This document shows, in pieces, positions 19,639 through 27,943 of a stretch of 64,000 nucleotides of DNA (its first letter is position 1; the number at the start of each line of letters is the position of its first letter). The DNA is taken from positions 1 to 64,000 of the forward strand of contig NZ_JAFKCS010000019.1 of NCBI RefSeq assembly GCF_017255015.1, given 5' to 3'. A model generated the notes under the pieces. The model did not search any database. It was given only the letters and a program-made list of their open reading frames with translations, and had not been told where the DNA came from. Position numbers and translations under genes: made by a program. The DNA comes from Bowmanella yangjiangensis. Lineage in GTDB: Bacteria; Pseudomonadota; Gammaproteobacteria; Enterobacterales; Alteromonadaceae.

Positions 19639-21228
19639 ATGGAAAATGCAAAACCCATCCGTCGCGCCCTGTTAAGCGTGTCAGACAAAACCGGTATCGT
19701 TGAATTCGCCCAGGCCCTGGCGGCCATGGATATCGAACTGCTATCAACCGGTGGTACCGCTAAACTGCTGGCAAATGCAGGTCTGACAGTCACCGAAGTG
19801 TCAGACTACACCGGGCACCCTGAAATTATGGATGGTCGGGTTAAGACACTGCATCCAAAAGTACACGGCGGTATCCTTGGACGTCGCGGTCTGGATGAAG
19901 GCGTAATGGAACAACATGATATCAAGCCTATTGATATGGTGGTGGTTAACCTCTACCCCTTTGCCAATACAGTGGCCAATGATGATTGCACACTGGAAGA
20001 TGCTATCGAAAATATCGATATCGGCGGGCCGACTATGGTGCGCGCCGCTGCCAAAAACCACAACGACGTGGCCATCATTGTTAATGCTCATGACTATGCC
20101 CGTGTGCTGGAAGAAATGCAGCAGAACAGCGGCAGCCTCACCCAGGCTACCCGTTTCGATCTGGCCATTGCCGCCTTTGAACACACTGCCCAGTACGACG
20201 GCATGATTGCCAATTACTTCGGCGCTATGGTGCCTTCTCACGGTGAAGCATCCAGCGAAGGCTCGCCCTTCCCACGCACGCTGAACCTGCAATTTATCAA
20301 GCAACAGGATCTGCGCTATGGCGAAAACAGCCATCAGTCTGCTGCGTTCTATGTAGAAGCTGATGTGCAGGAAGCCTCTGTTGCCACCGCTCGCCAGTTA
20401 CAAGGTAAAGAACTGTCGTACAACAACATCGCCGATACCGATGCGGCATTGGAATGTGTGAAAGAATTCGACGAGCCGGCCTGCGTTATCGTTAAACATG
20501 CCAATCCTTGTGGTGTGGCACTGGGCAAGGATATCCTGGAAGCTTATAACCGCGCTTATCAAACCGATCCCACCTCCGCATTTGGCGGCATCATTGCCTT
20601 TAACCAGGAGCTGGACGGTAAAACCGCTCAGGCCATTATTGACCGCCAGTTTGTGGAAGTGATCATCGCCCCAAGCGTATCGGCTGAGGCGGCTGCAATC
20701 GTCAGCGCCAAACAGAATATACGTTTGCTTGAGTGTGGTGACTGGCGTGGCCAGTTAACGGAAGAGTTTGACCTGAAACGGGTCAATGGGGGCTTGTTGG
20801 TACAAGACCGCGACTTCGGCATGGTGGATCTGGAAGACCTTAAAGTCGTTTCCAAGCGTCAGCCCAGTGAGCAGGAATTGAAAGATCTGCTGTTTGCCTG
20901 GAAAGTGGCTAAGTACGTTAAGTCTAACGCCATCGTTTACAGCAAAGACAGCATGACTATTGGTGTGGGTGCAGGCCAGATGAGCCGTGTATATTCTGCC
21001 AAAATCGCCGGTATCAAAGCCGCCGATGAGAACCTCGAAGTAGCGGGTTCCGTCATGGCATCCGACGCCTTCTTCCCGTTCCGTGATGGTATCGACGCGG
21101 CCGCAGCGGCTGGCATTAAAGCGGTCATTCAACCCGGTGGTTCCATGCGCGACGAAGAAGTGATTGCCGCAGCCGACGAGCATGGTATGACCATGGTATT
21201 TACTGGCATGCGTCACTTCCGCCACTAA
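19639..21228 (+). CDS. purH: Bifunctional AICAR formyltransferase / IMP cyclohydrolase
   Basis: Last two steps of IMP synthesis. The 529-residue protein has the N-terminal MGS-like cyclohydrolase domain ([43 protein letters not shown]) and the C-terminal formyltransferase with [11 protein letters not shown]. The ATG at 19639 is preceded by AAGAGG and matches family starts; an in-frame extension to 19549 overlaps the fis terminator and is not used. purD follows at 75 bases. Confidence 0.97.
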   Translation: MENAKPIRRALLSVSDKTGIVEFAQALAAMDIELLSTGGTAKLLANAGLTVTEVSDYTGHPEIMDGRVKTLHPKVHGGILGRRGLDEGVMEQHDIKPIDMVVVNLYPFANTVANDDCTLEDAIENIDIGGPTMVRAAAKNHNDVAIIVNAHDYARVLEEMQQNSGSLTQATRFDLAIAAFEHTAQYDGMIANYFGAMVPSHGEASSEGSPFPRTLNLQFIKQQDLRYGENSHQSAAFYVEADVQEASVATARQLQGKELSYNNIADTDAALECVKEFDEPACVIVKHANPCGVALGKDILEAYNRAYQTDPTSAFGGIIAFNQELDGKTAQAIIDRQFVEVIIAPSVSAEAAAIVSAKQNIRLLECGDWRGQLTEEFDLKRVNGGLLVQDRDFGMVDLEDLKVVSKRQPSEQELKDLLFAWKVAKYVKSNAIVYSKDSMTIGVGAGQMSRVYSAKIAGIKAADENLEVAGSVMASDAFFPFRDGIDAAAAAGIKAVIQPGGSMRDEEVIAAADEHGMTMVFTGMRHFRH

Positions 21229-21245
21229 TAGATTTTCAGGCACAA

Positions 21246-21291
21246 TGCAGGACCGGATAGCTTAGCTTGCAGCTAACAAACTTGTCCTGCA
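21246..21291 (+). repeat. Nested inverted repeat between purH and purD
   Basis: Outer arms TGCAGGAC (21246-21253) and GTCCTGCA (21284-21291) enclose inner arms TTAGCT (21262-21267) and AGCTAA (21271-21276). It ends at the AAGGGAG ribosome site of purD. No T tract follows, so it is not an ordinary terminator; it may shape translation or processing of purD. Confidence 0.55.
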
Positions 21292-21303
21292 AGGGAGAAC
21301 AGA

Positions 21304-22593
21304 ATGAAAGTATTGATTATCGGCGGCGGTGGCCGTGAACATGCGTTGGCCTGGAAGGCAGCCCAATCTGAACAGGTAAGCCAGGTGTTTATCGCACCAG
21401 GTAATGCCGGTACCGAGCTCGAAGCGGGTATACAGAATGTGGCCATAGGTGCAGAAAACATTGGCGGTTTGCTGGCTTTTGCTCAGCAGGAAAAAATCGA
21501 CCTGACCATTGTTGGCCCGGAAGCGCCGCTGGTGTTGGGTGTAGTGGACAAGTTCCAGGCTGCTGGCCTGCGCATCTTTGGTCCGAGCCAGGCTGCAGCA
21601 CAACTGGAAGGCTCCAAAGCCTTCACCAAGGATTTTCTGGCTCGTCACAATATTCCGACTGCGGCCTACCAAACCTTTACCGAAATTGCCCCGGCCATTG
21701 ACTATGTCAAACAGCAGGGTGCACCTATTGTGGTGAAAGCCGACGGTCTGGCAGCCGGAAAAGGTGTAATTGTCGCTATGACAGAGCAAGAAGCCGAAGA
21801 CGCCATTCGTGATATGTTGGCCGGTAACGCCTTTGGTGACGCCGGGAACCGTGTCGTCATCGAAGAGTTTCTAGACGGCGAAGAAGCCAGCTTTATTGTT
21901 ATGGTTGACGGTAAGAATGTGCTGTCCTTTGCCACCAGCCAAGACCATAAACGGGTTGGCGATGGTGACCAGGGACCTAACACGGGCGGTATGGGTGCCT
22001 ACTCCCCAGCGCCGGTCGTGACAGCAGAAATTCACCAGCGCATCCTGGATCAAGTGATTTACCCCACAGTGCAAGGCATGGCTTCCGAGGGTAATCCCTA
22101 TGTTGGCTTCCTGTATGCTGGATTAATGATCACCGCTGAAGGGACCCCCAAGGTGATTGAATATAACTGTCGTTTTGGCGATCCAGAGACTCAGCCCATT
22201 ATGCTGCGTTTGCAATCTGATCTGGTTGGCCTGTGTGAAGCCGCACTGGATAGCAAATTGGATAGCACTGAAATTGCTTTCGACAACCGCGCTGCGGTAG
22301 GTGTGGTGCTTGCAGCCAAAGGCTATCCTAACGATTATCCTAAAGGCGACGTGATCAGCGGTCTGGGCAAAGGCGAAAGTGCCAGCGCTAAGGTATTCCA
22401 TGCCGGCACCAAAATGCAGGATGGCCAAGTTGTTACTAACGGTGGTCGGGTGCTTTGTGCAACCGCACTAGGAGAAACGGTCAGCGAAGCACAACAAAAC
22501 GCCTACAAGCTGGTTGAGGAAATCAGTTGGAATGGCATGTTCTGCCGCAAAGATATTGCTTGGCGCGCCATCGCCAGAGAGCAAGGCAAGTAA
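21304..22593 (+). CDS. purD: Phosphoribosylamine-glycine ligase (GAR synthetase)
   Basis: Second step of purine synthesis: ATP-dependent joining of phosphoribosylamine and glycine. The 429-residue ATP-grasp enzyme has MKVLIIGGGGREHALAWK, the GPEAPLVLGV motif, PIVVKADGLAAGKGVIVA and HKRVGDGDQGPNTGGMGAYSPAP. A good AAGGGAGAA ribosome site precedes the start. Next to purH as in many proteobacteria. Confidence 0.98.
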   Translation: MKVLIIGGGGREHALAWKAAQSEQVSQVFIAPGNAGTELEAGIQNVAIGAENIGGLLAFAQQEKIDLTIVGPEAPLVLGVVDKFQAAGLRIFGPSQAAAQLEGSKAFTKDFLARHNIPTAAYQTFTEIAPAIDYVKQQGAPIVVKADGLAAGKGVIVAMTEQEAEDAIRDMLAGNAFGDAGNRVVIEEFLDGEEASFIVMVDGKNVLSFATSQDHKRVGDGDQGPNTGGMGAYSPAPVVTAEIHQRILDQVIYPTVQGMASEGNPYVGFLYAGLMITAEGTPKVIEYNCRFGDPETQPIMLRLQSDLVGLCEAALDSKLDSTEIAFDNRAAVGVVLAAKGYPNDYPKGDVISGLGKGESASAKVFHAGTKMQDGQVVTNGGRVLCATALGETVSEAQQNAYKLVEEISWNGMFCRKDIAWRAIAREQGK

Positions 22594-22606
22594 TGCAGCA
22601 ACGCTG

Positions 22607-22633
22607 AAAAAAGGCCTGTTACAGGCCTTTTTT
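22607..22633. terminator. Bidirectional terminator purD / sensor kinase
   Basis: AAAAAAGGCCTG (22607-22618) and CAGGCCTTTTTT (22622-22633) with a TTA loop. The loop itself is the TAA stop codon of the minus-strand histidine kinase. Confidence 0.9.
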
Positions 22634-23863
22634 ATTGGGTTTGGGATAACAGAGTATAAAACGCGCGCCGCCTAGAGGAGAGTCCTCAACATAGCAACTC
22701 CCTGCATGCCACTGCTGAATACGACGTACAATAGCCAATCCTAATCCAGCACCACCTCGCTTCCGGTCACGGCTACTGTCGGGCCTGAAGAAGGGCTCAA
22801 AAATTCGCTGTCGATCCGCTGCACTGACCCCAAAGCCATCATCATCAATGAGAATACATACCTGATGTTCGCCTTCTTCAATGCTGACCTGGATCTTGCT
22901 TTTTGCGTAGCGCATGGCGTTTTGCAGGATATTTTGTAGGGCTCTTTGGACAAAGTGACCATCCGCCAAAAGCTCGAATTCTTTTAACTCCAGTGCCAGT
23001 TCAATATTCGGTGGGCAATTGATTTGCATGCGCCGGGCTACGCCTTCGATGAGCTCTGCCAAGGGCAGTAACGAATAGTCCATTTCTGGGGCCATGCTCT
23101 CCATGCTGGCGTAATCGAGCATTTCCTGCACCAAACGTTCCAGCTCTTCCACATCCCGGCTCATGGCTTGCCAGGGAGCCGTTCCCGGCGGAGGTTCAAC
23201 CGCCAGGGCAAACTTCAGCCGCGACAAAGGGGTACGAAATTCATGGGCTACCGCGCCGGTCAGCTCGCGCTGGTTCTGTAGAAGCTGCTTAATTTGATCA
23301 CTAAGTTGGTTAAATGACTGCACAATACTGGATAAGGCTGAGGCCGAGCCTACCGAAAGCTCGGGTAATGACCCATCCTGACGCAATGAGTTGGAGGCAT
23401 CTTTTAGACGTGATAGGTCCCGCCACAAAGGCCATATCCAAAGGGATAATAAAATCCCAAGCAGGCCAAAGAACAAGCCGCTATATAACCAGACATTCAG
23501 TTTGGTGTGGCTATCCGGGTGATAGATCTGCAGCAACTCGCCCCGGTTATTTAACACATAAAGTTGCTGACCTACCCGCTCATCGTACAACACAATGGGC
23601 AAGCCTTGCCTGAGTTGCTCGGCCATATCAGTTGGCCAGGCGATACTATCCATATCCAACAGCTCAGCGGTCAAACCAAATGATTGGAGATGGCTTTTAA
23701 GTTGTGCAGGTTCATGCTGGTGCTCGGCGATATAAGCAGCCGTTGCCGCTACCCAGGGATCCAACTGATCATCGGTTTCGACAAATGCTTTATCCAGAAT
23801 CGCGGCTAATCCAACCAGCGAAAGCACAATAAACAGGTAGAGGCTGACAAAGAGTCTGCCCAT
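22619..23863 (-). CDS. Sensor histidine kinase, RstB-like
   Basis: Inner-membrane two-component kinase, 414 residues. Membrane segment near 5-22, a periplasmic loop of about 100 residues, a second segment near 124-146, HAMP-like linker, then the phosphoacceptor box GAVAHEFRTPLSRLKF with His207, and the ATPase part (NILQNAMRYA, DDDGFGV, GGAGLGLAIVRRI). It lies 38 bases after its response regulator and is the last gene of the mipA-like > DUF3019 > regulator > kinase operon. The signal sensed is unknown. Confidence 0.92.
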   Translation of the reverse strand: MGRLFVSLYLFIVLSLVGLAAILDKAFVETDDQLDPWVAATAAYIAEHQHEPAQLKSHLQSFGLTAELLDMDSIAWPTDMAEQLRQGLPIVLYDERVGQQLYVLNNRGELLQIYHPDSHTKLNVWLYSGLFFGLLGILLSLWIWPLWRDLSRLKDASNSLRQDGSLPELSVGSASALSSIVQSFNQLSDQIKQLLQNQRELTGAVAHEFRTPLSRLKFALAVEPPPGTAPWQAMSRDVEELERLVQEMLDYASMESMAPEMDYSLLPLAELIEGVARRMQINCPPNIELALELKEFELLADGHFVQRALQNILQNAMRYAKSKIQVSIEEGEHQVCILIDDDGFGVSAADRQRIFEPFFRPDSSRDRKRGGAGLGLAIVRRIQQWHAGSCYVEDSPLGGARFILCYPKPNKKGL

Positions 23864-23901
23864 TTACTCAACCCGGTACCGCGAAGCAGACTTGGCACAT
23901 A

Positions 23902-24597
23902 TCAATCCCAGGCATCGGCGACGAAAAAGAATCCTTTGCCCCAGATTGTCTTAATTCGCTGCGGATTTTGCTGATTGTCTTGTAGCTTCTTGCGCAGCCT
24001 GGATATACGCACGTCTGCTGAACGGTCCAAGCCATCATATTCGCGGCCAATTAAGTCACGATAGATTTTTTCCCTGTCAACCAACTGAGATGCGTTTTCG
24101 GCCAACATCCACAGCAGATCAAATTCATGACTGGTCAGCGGTATCTGTTCACCAGCTAACAACACCTGACGGGAAGCGCTGTCGATGCTCAGACTGCCGA
24201 ACTTCAGTTTGCTGGACTGCTGCTGGCTGACAACTGGTTTCACGCGGCGCAGCAGCGCATGTATTCTGGCTAACAGGACACGAGGTTCAACGGGCTTGAT
24301 GACATAGTCATCGGCGCCCAACTCCAAGCCCAATACCTGGTCGTAGTTTGTGTCCCTGGCCGTTAAAAACAGGATGGGACCACTAAATGAATTCCGCAAA
24401 GAGCGACACAGCATAAAACCATCTTCGCCAGGTAACATGACATCCAGCAAGATGATATCAGGCTGCTGTTTGCGCACTTCCTGCAATAAGCCGGAACCAT
24501 CTGCAAACTGAACTACGTCCAATTGCTGGTTACGCAAAAAGTCGGCGGTCAGTTGACTGAGCCTTTCATCATCTTCTACCAGAAAAACTTTTGCCAT
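23902..24597 (-). CDS. OmpR/PhoB-family response regulator, RstA-like
   Basis: 231 residues: receiver domain with acidic pair ED/D at 8-10, phosphoacceptor Asp52 (ILLDVMLPGEDG), LTARD and the conserved Lys in VIKPVEPR; then a C-terminal winged helix (TSHEFDLLWMLAENASQLVDREKIY, DVRISRLRKKL). Its ATG overlaps the stop of the DUF3019 gene by one base (TAATG), so the two are coupled. Predicted partner is the downstream kinase. Confidence 0.94.
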   Translation of the reverse strand: MAKVFLVEDDERLSQLTADFLRNQQLDVVQFADGSGLLQEVRKQQPDIILLDVMLPGEDGFMLCRSLRNSFSGPILFLTARDTNYDQVLGLELGADDYVIKPVEPRVLLARIHALLRRVKPVVSQQQSSKLKFGSLSIDSASRQVLLAGEQIPLTSHEFDLLWMLAENASQLVDREKIYRDLIGREYDGLDRSADVRISRLRKKLQDNQQNPQRIKTIWGKGFFFVADAWD

Positions 24598-24983
24598 TAG
24601 AACAGACTCCAGGGTTTACGCACCCGCTGGCGGAACGCACTTTGTGCCTTCACTTCCAGCGTCTCGGTCAAAATATCTTGGTCATCGTGTCTCATGCTCA
24701 GTGTGGCAGTTTCGCTGTAACTGAGAGACAGTTGCACATGCTTGGTTGGAACTTGCCAGCACTGCAATTCTTGGTTGCTGAAAAATAAACAGGCATCAGG
24801 AGGCAAGTCCCCAAGAATCTCAATACTTAGTTGCAGTTGACAAGCATCCCCCATTTCCTTAACCACACAGACATTCGGTTTAATTCGCCAACCTAGATCT
24901 TCTGCTGCGTAAGTAAACGGAAACGCAAAAAACGCCAACAGCCCAAACGCACCAACCATCGGGAGCTTCAAGCTTGATTCCAC
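24597..24983 (-). CDS. DUF3019 family protein, exported
   Basis: 128 residues with a signal-like N-terminus (hydrophobic run ending FTYA, about residue 26) and three conserved cysteines (NVCVV, DACQLQL, LQCWQVP). The family is of unknown function and is found beside RstA/RstB-like pairs and MipA-like porins in Shewanella/Alteromonas relatives. The frame opens with a GTG at 24983 directly after the mipA-like stop; an in-frame ATG at 24959 would also keep a signal peptide, and neither has a clear ribosome site. Confidence 0.75.
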   Translation of the reverse strand: MESSLKLPMVGAFGLLAFFAFPFTYAAEDLGWRIKPNVCVVKEMGDACQLQLSIEILGDLPPDACLFFSNQELQCWQVPTKHVQLSLSYSETATLSMRHDDQDILTETLEVKAQSAFRQRVRKPWSLF

Positions 24984-25823
24984 TTAAAATTGGTATGCCA
25001 CACCGACAAAAAGTCCTCGAATGTTGCGCTCTTCCAATAACGGGCTGTCCGTCATTCCCTTGTGCAGTTTGGTCCAACTCATGCTAGCGAGCAACAGCCA
25101 GTTTTCTGCAAGAGGCCGTGCTAGCTGTAAAGCAAGGGAAGGATACCAACCTGATCGCCCCTCATAATAGAGGAAGGTATCCACGCCATCACGATCATCC
25201 AACCCATAATAGTAATCAACCAACGTAGCGCTTTTCCAGATAAGTCCCGGCGTGATACTCCAGCGCCAACTCCCAAGGTTAGTTGAGTAACTATAATTGA
25301 GTTCCACTTGTTGGCCGTTGTGTACGCCGCTCACATCTGTTGCAACACTAGCTTTTAGTTCGCCATTGTCATGGCGCCAATGCATACGAACACCACCATT
25401 AACAGACCAATGTCGAGTAGCCACATCATCCTTTGATACACTGCGTTTTACTTCTGCAGAAGGCCCGATAAAACCGGAGTTCATCGACATATTGGAGAAC
25501 AAGTTGGCAGGATGCCAAAATGCAAAATTTGCGGCTTCTTTATTAATATTTACGAAGCCTTCCAAGGCCCAATCAGCATCATTTTTTAACTGATAGCCTA
25601 ATTCATCATTATCGAGATAGAAGTGTTCACCATACCAGGCGATATCGGGCAGGATGACAAGGGGAATATTATCACCATCCACCAAGGGATTCGTTCTCAC
25701 TCCAGCACCAATGGCCACACCAATCTGCCACTGGTTTGTGTCAATACAGTCTTGTTCGCAGGCAATAGCGTTTTGGCTGACCACCAGGCCCGCCAATAAG
25801 ATACTTATCAAAAAACGCAACAT
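24984..25823 (-). CDS. MipA/OmpV family outer-membrane protein
   Basis: 279 residues, signal peptide ending near NAIA(C), then alternating beta-strand pattern and a terminal aromatic (GVAYQF), as in outer-membrane barrels. The family includes MltA-interacting MipA and Vibrio OmpV. Start of the N-terminal region WQIGVAIGAGVRTNPLVDGDN is characteristic. First gene of the four-gene operon; its stop abuts the next start. Confidence 0.88.
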   Translation of the reverse strand: MLRFLISILLAGLVVSQNAIACEQDCIDTNQWQIGVAIGAGVRTNPLVDGDNIPLVILPDIAWYGEHFYLDNDELGYQLKNDADWALEGFVNINKEAANFAFWHPANLFSNMSMNSGFIGPSAEVKRSVSKDDVATRHWSVNGGVRMHWRHDNGELKASVATDVSGVHNGQQVELNYSYSTNLGSWRWSITPGLIWKSATLVDYYYGLDDRDGVDTFLYYEGRSGWYPSLALQLARPLAENWLLLASMSWTKLHKGMTDSPLLEERNIRGLFVGVAYQF

Positions 25824-25944
25824 GCTACTACTGCCCCTAAAATACTGACTGGATAGATTAGCAAAGCCTTAATCCGGACTCACTCAGCAATTACAATTTC
25901 TCACAAATACTGCCAATTTCGATCTGATTCAGTTCTACGCTGAC

Positions 25945-26058
25945 GTTAGCATGGCCCGTCGGTTTGTGGAAAGGAAGCCCGCGGTTACCGACATAGTGCA
26001 AGAGCAGGTTAAGCAATCAAACCTGTGTTGTGGTTGGCCGGGTTTCCCGGCCTTTTTT
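25945..26058 (+). ncRNA. Candidate small RNA ending at an orphan terminator
   Basis: The 3' end is an intrinsic terminator GGCCGGG-TTT-CCCGGCC plus six T (26036-26058). Before it is another hairpin CAGGTT/AACCTG (26005-26010 / 26020-26025, nine-base loop). No coding gene ends here, so a short transcript is plausible. The 5' end is a guess; no promoter was recognised. Confidence 0.3.
26036..26058 (+). terminator. Orphan rho-independent terminator
   Basis: Seven-base GC stem GGCCGGG (26036-26042) / CCCGGCC (26046-26052), loop TTT, six T residues. Strong by sequence; no annotated gene upstream on this strand until purD, 3.4 kb away. Confidence 0.8.
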
Positions 26059-26279
26059 ATACTCAAAACGAGCGTTGTAGCATCGATACTGCGGCCTATT
26101 AATTCAGTAATGCTGCAGCTCGCACAGACGCAACTTCACAAGACCTACTGCAGCTATCTCAGCAAAGTTTTAGAAATCCTTTAGCTATAATGCACTTATC
26201 TTTTTTTGGTTCAGCCAAAATTCAGTTGAAGCATGTAGACTGATTCATATAACCCTTATGTATATGCAGAGGTAAGAGT

Positions 26280-26813
26280 ATGAAAAATGCTACCCGTTCC
26301 TTATTAATGGCAGCCGCGTTGCTTGGTGTAAGTGGCGTATCCTGGGCAAAGGCTGACGTTGAGATTAATTGGCAGGATCCTGAACGCTATACAGATGTCC
26401 ACCCTGCAAATGAATCGAGAGTTAATTTCAGAGAACGTACCTTTGCTGATATACAAAAGTACATGGAAAAGCTGGCGGAAAAATTGCCAGATGGGCAAAA
26501 ACTGCAAATGAACGTGACCAACGTCGATTTGGCCGGGCAGGTATGGCCTGGCAGCTTTGTTGGTTTGGATAGCCCCTCAGATGTGCGTCTTATCAAGCGT
26601 ATCGACATTCCTCGCATGAAATTTGATTACAAACTGCTGGATGCCAATGGCCAGCAACTGAAAGGCGAAGAAGTTGACCTCAAAGACATGAGTTTTCAGG
26701 ACAGGGTAAACCCTTTATTTAACAGCGAATCGCTGCGCTATGAAAAGAACATGCTACGGGATTGGTTTAACGAAGCCTTTGCAGAATTCTTACCGAAAAA
26801 AGACGATAAGTAG
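26280..26813 (+). CDS. DUF3016 family exported protein
   Basis: 177 residues with a signal peptide (cleavage after VSWA, residue 23). The mature part has the family pattern VEINWQDPERYTDVHPANESR and a long region ending in DWFNEAFAEFLPKK. Function unknown; predicted periplasmic. AGAGGT precedes the ATG. Followed by a shared terminator. Confidence 0.85.
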   Translation: MKNATRSLLMAAALLGVSGVSWAKADVEINWQDPERYTDVHPANESRVNFRERTFADIQKYMEKLAEKLPDGQKLQMNVTNVDLAGQVWPGSFVGLDSPSDVRLIKRIDIPRMKFDYKLLDANGQQLKGEEVDLKDMSFQDRVNPLFNSESLRYEKNMLRDWFNEAFAEFLPKKDDK

Positions 26814-26814
26814 T

Positions 26815-26842
26815 AAAAAGCCAGGGATGACCCTGGCTTTTT
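26815..26842. terminator. Bidirectional terminator after the DUF3016 gene
   Basis: AAAAAGCCAGGG (26815-26826) / CCCTGGCTTTTT (26831-26842), loop ATGA. Lies between the DUF3016 stop and the convergent stop at 26845. Confidence 0.9.
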
Positions 26843-26844
26843 AC

Positions 26845-27180
26845 TTAGAGCATTTTCTCAATGGAGCGATATAGCTCAGTCGCTTTATCCGTGCTGAGAT
26901 TATTGCTTTGCGCAGCTGGACCGACGCTACTGGACACTCGCACATACTCGTTGCTTGCTTGTTGTTCCGGATCTTTTTGCTCGGGCTCGCGAACTTGACG
27001 ACTGGCTTGCTGGGTCTGCAGGTTTTGTTCGGTCTGCTGCAAAATCTTAGCCTGCGCAGACAATTCCACCTGGGGCTTCGCACCTATTCCGAACGCAACA
27101 GATGCTTCGCCAGTCTCGGCTTTTACCGACTGTTGGCGAAATGTCGAATTTAACGATGTGTTGGTTGCCACAACGTCCAT
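26845..27180 (-). CDS. Hypothetical protein, 111 residues, Gln/Ser-rich
   Basis: Not recognised. The product is polar and low in hydrophobics, rich in Gln, Ser, Thr and Glu (for example QQTEQNLQTQQASRQ), with no signal peptide or membrane segment; likely partly disordered or coiled coil. GGAGG five bases before ATG 27180 fixes the start; the GTG one codon earlier is too close to it. The N-terminal style resembles small flagellum- or motility-associated proteins and a YjfB-like gene lies nearby, but this is only suggestive. Confidence 0.65.
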   Translation of the reverse strand: MDVVATNTSLNSTFRQQSVKAETGEASVAFGIGAKPQVELSAQAKILQQTEQNLQTQQASRQVREPEQKDPEQQASNEYVRVSSSVGPAAQSNNLSTDKATELYRSIEKML

Positions 27181-27291
27181 CACAACCTCCCCCTCTGGCT
27201 ACCTCAAGGTTAAGTACCCTCTCAATGCTAAGTATGCACCAAGCCGGTCAAAAAACAACCAGGCAAGGCATCAGGGGACATTGCTTTATTG

Positions 27292-27606
27292 TTAACCTTT
27301 CAGACTTTCCTTCAAGCCAGACAGCGTGTTAAAAAGCTGCTCCATTTTTTTTACCACCACAGCCAGCTCAGATTCAAACGACGAGCTTCCGGTTAAGCCT
27401 TCAAGCGTCACAATGTCTTTTGCCAATTCTTCCACATAGGGACCGAATCTTTTGCTTTGCACTTTGAAACCAGCATCATCGGCAAAGATCTGTTGAAACT
27501 TACCTTGCCCTTGCTGATGCAACTTTGCCAATGTCTGATCTGCGTCCAAAGCCCGCCGATACAAGATCTGCATGTTGTCTTTCAGTTTGTCTAAGATGGA
27601 TTGCAT
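27292..27606 (-). CDS. Hypothetical helical protein, about 104 residues
   Basis: Not recognised. The sequence (MQSILDKLKDNMQILYRRALDAD...) is predicted mainly helical, with heptad-like leucines and no export signal. The start at ATG 27606 is chosen on composition; the frame continues to a TTG at 27672 and no clear ribosome site decides. It is divergent from the YjfB-like gene and in line with the 111-residue gene downstream. Confidence 0.55.
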   Translation of the reverse strand: MQSILDKLKDNMQILYRRALDADQTLAKLHQQGQGKFQQIFADDAGFKVQSKRFGPYVEELAKDIVTLEGLTGSSSFESELAVVVKKMEQLFNTLSGLKESLKG

Positions 27607-27718
27607 GAAAAAATTCGCTGTTTTGGTTAAAGATACCCTAACGCTGGCCGATAAGGTGTCGAAGGTGGGCAATTCTGCCTACTTTTAAATTCACTCTCAA
27701 GCTGTAAGAGGATCAGGT

Positions 27719-27910
27719 ATGGAACTACAAGGTGCTTCAACCTCTGGAATGTCCGACGTGTCGGCAGAACTTCGCTCTGCAAAACTTGCTAAAAGTCAGC
27801 AAGAACAAGAGGGCAAGGCCGCACTTCAGTTGCTGGATTCAGCATCTGACGTACCCAAAGCTTCTTCGGCAAATCCGTCGTTGGGATCGTCTATCGATAC
27901 CTACGCCTGA
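27719..27910 (+). CDS. YjfB-like putative motility protein, 63 residues
   Basis: Short protein with the features of the YjfB_motility family: an N-terminal M-[DE]-[LI]-x-G-A-S start, a polar helical middle (SAELRSAKLAKSQQEQEGKAALQLLDSAS) and a closing LGSSIDTYA that mirrors the family's LG-x-x-ID-x-x-A ending. Role in motility is inferred from the family only; no flagellar genes are in the window. GAGG precedes the ATG at 27719. Confidence 0.6.
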   Translation: MELQGASTSGMSDVSAELRSAKLAKSQQEQEGKAALQLLDSASDVPKASSANPSLGSSIDTYA

Positions 27911-27943
27911 TTGGCAGCCCGATTTCAGCCAGGCTCGCCTGCG

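Larger units (their letters stand above)
25824..26279. other. Intergenic region with an orphan terminator
   Basis: 456 bases between the divergent mipA-like and DUF3016 genes. It contains a plus-strand intrinsic terminator at 26036-26058 with no gene in front of it (see candidate small RNA) and a TATAAT at 26186-26191 that may serve the DUF3016 gene, although no good -35 precedes it. Reading frames here have no family character. Confidence 0.5.

Noticed and set aside
19801-20334. Long open frame antisense to purH (177 codons); similar frames antisense to accC (14100-14561), purH/purD (20755-21243, 21262-21789)
   Set aside because: No family character, no ribosome site; they mirror codon bias of the well-supported genes on the other strand.
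21229-21303. Purine riboswitch or PurR operator before purD
   Set aside because: The structure lacks the riboswitch three-way junction and no ACGCAAACGTTTGCGT-like site is present.
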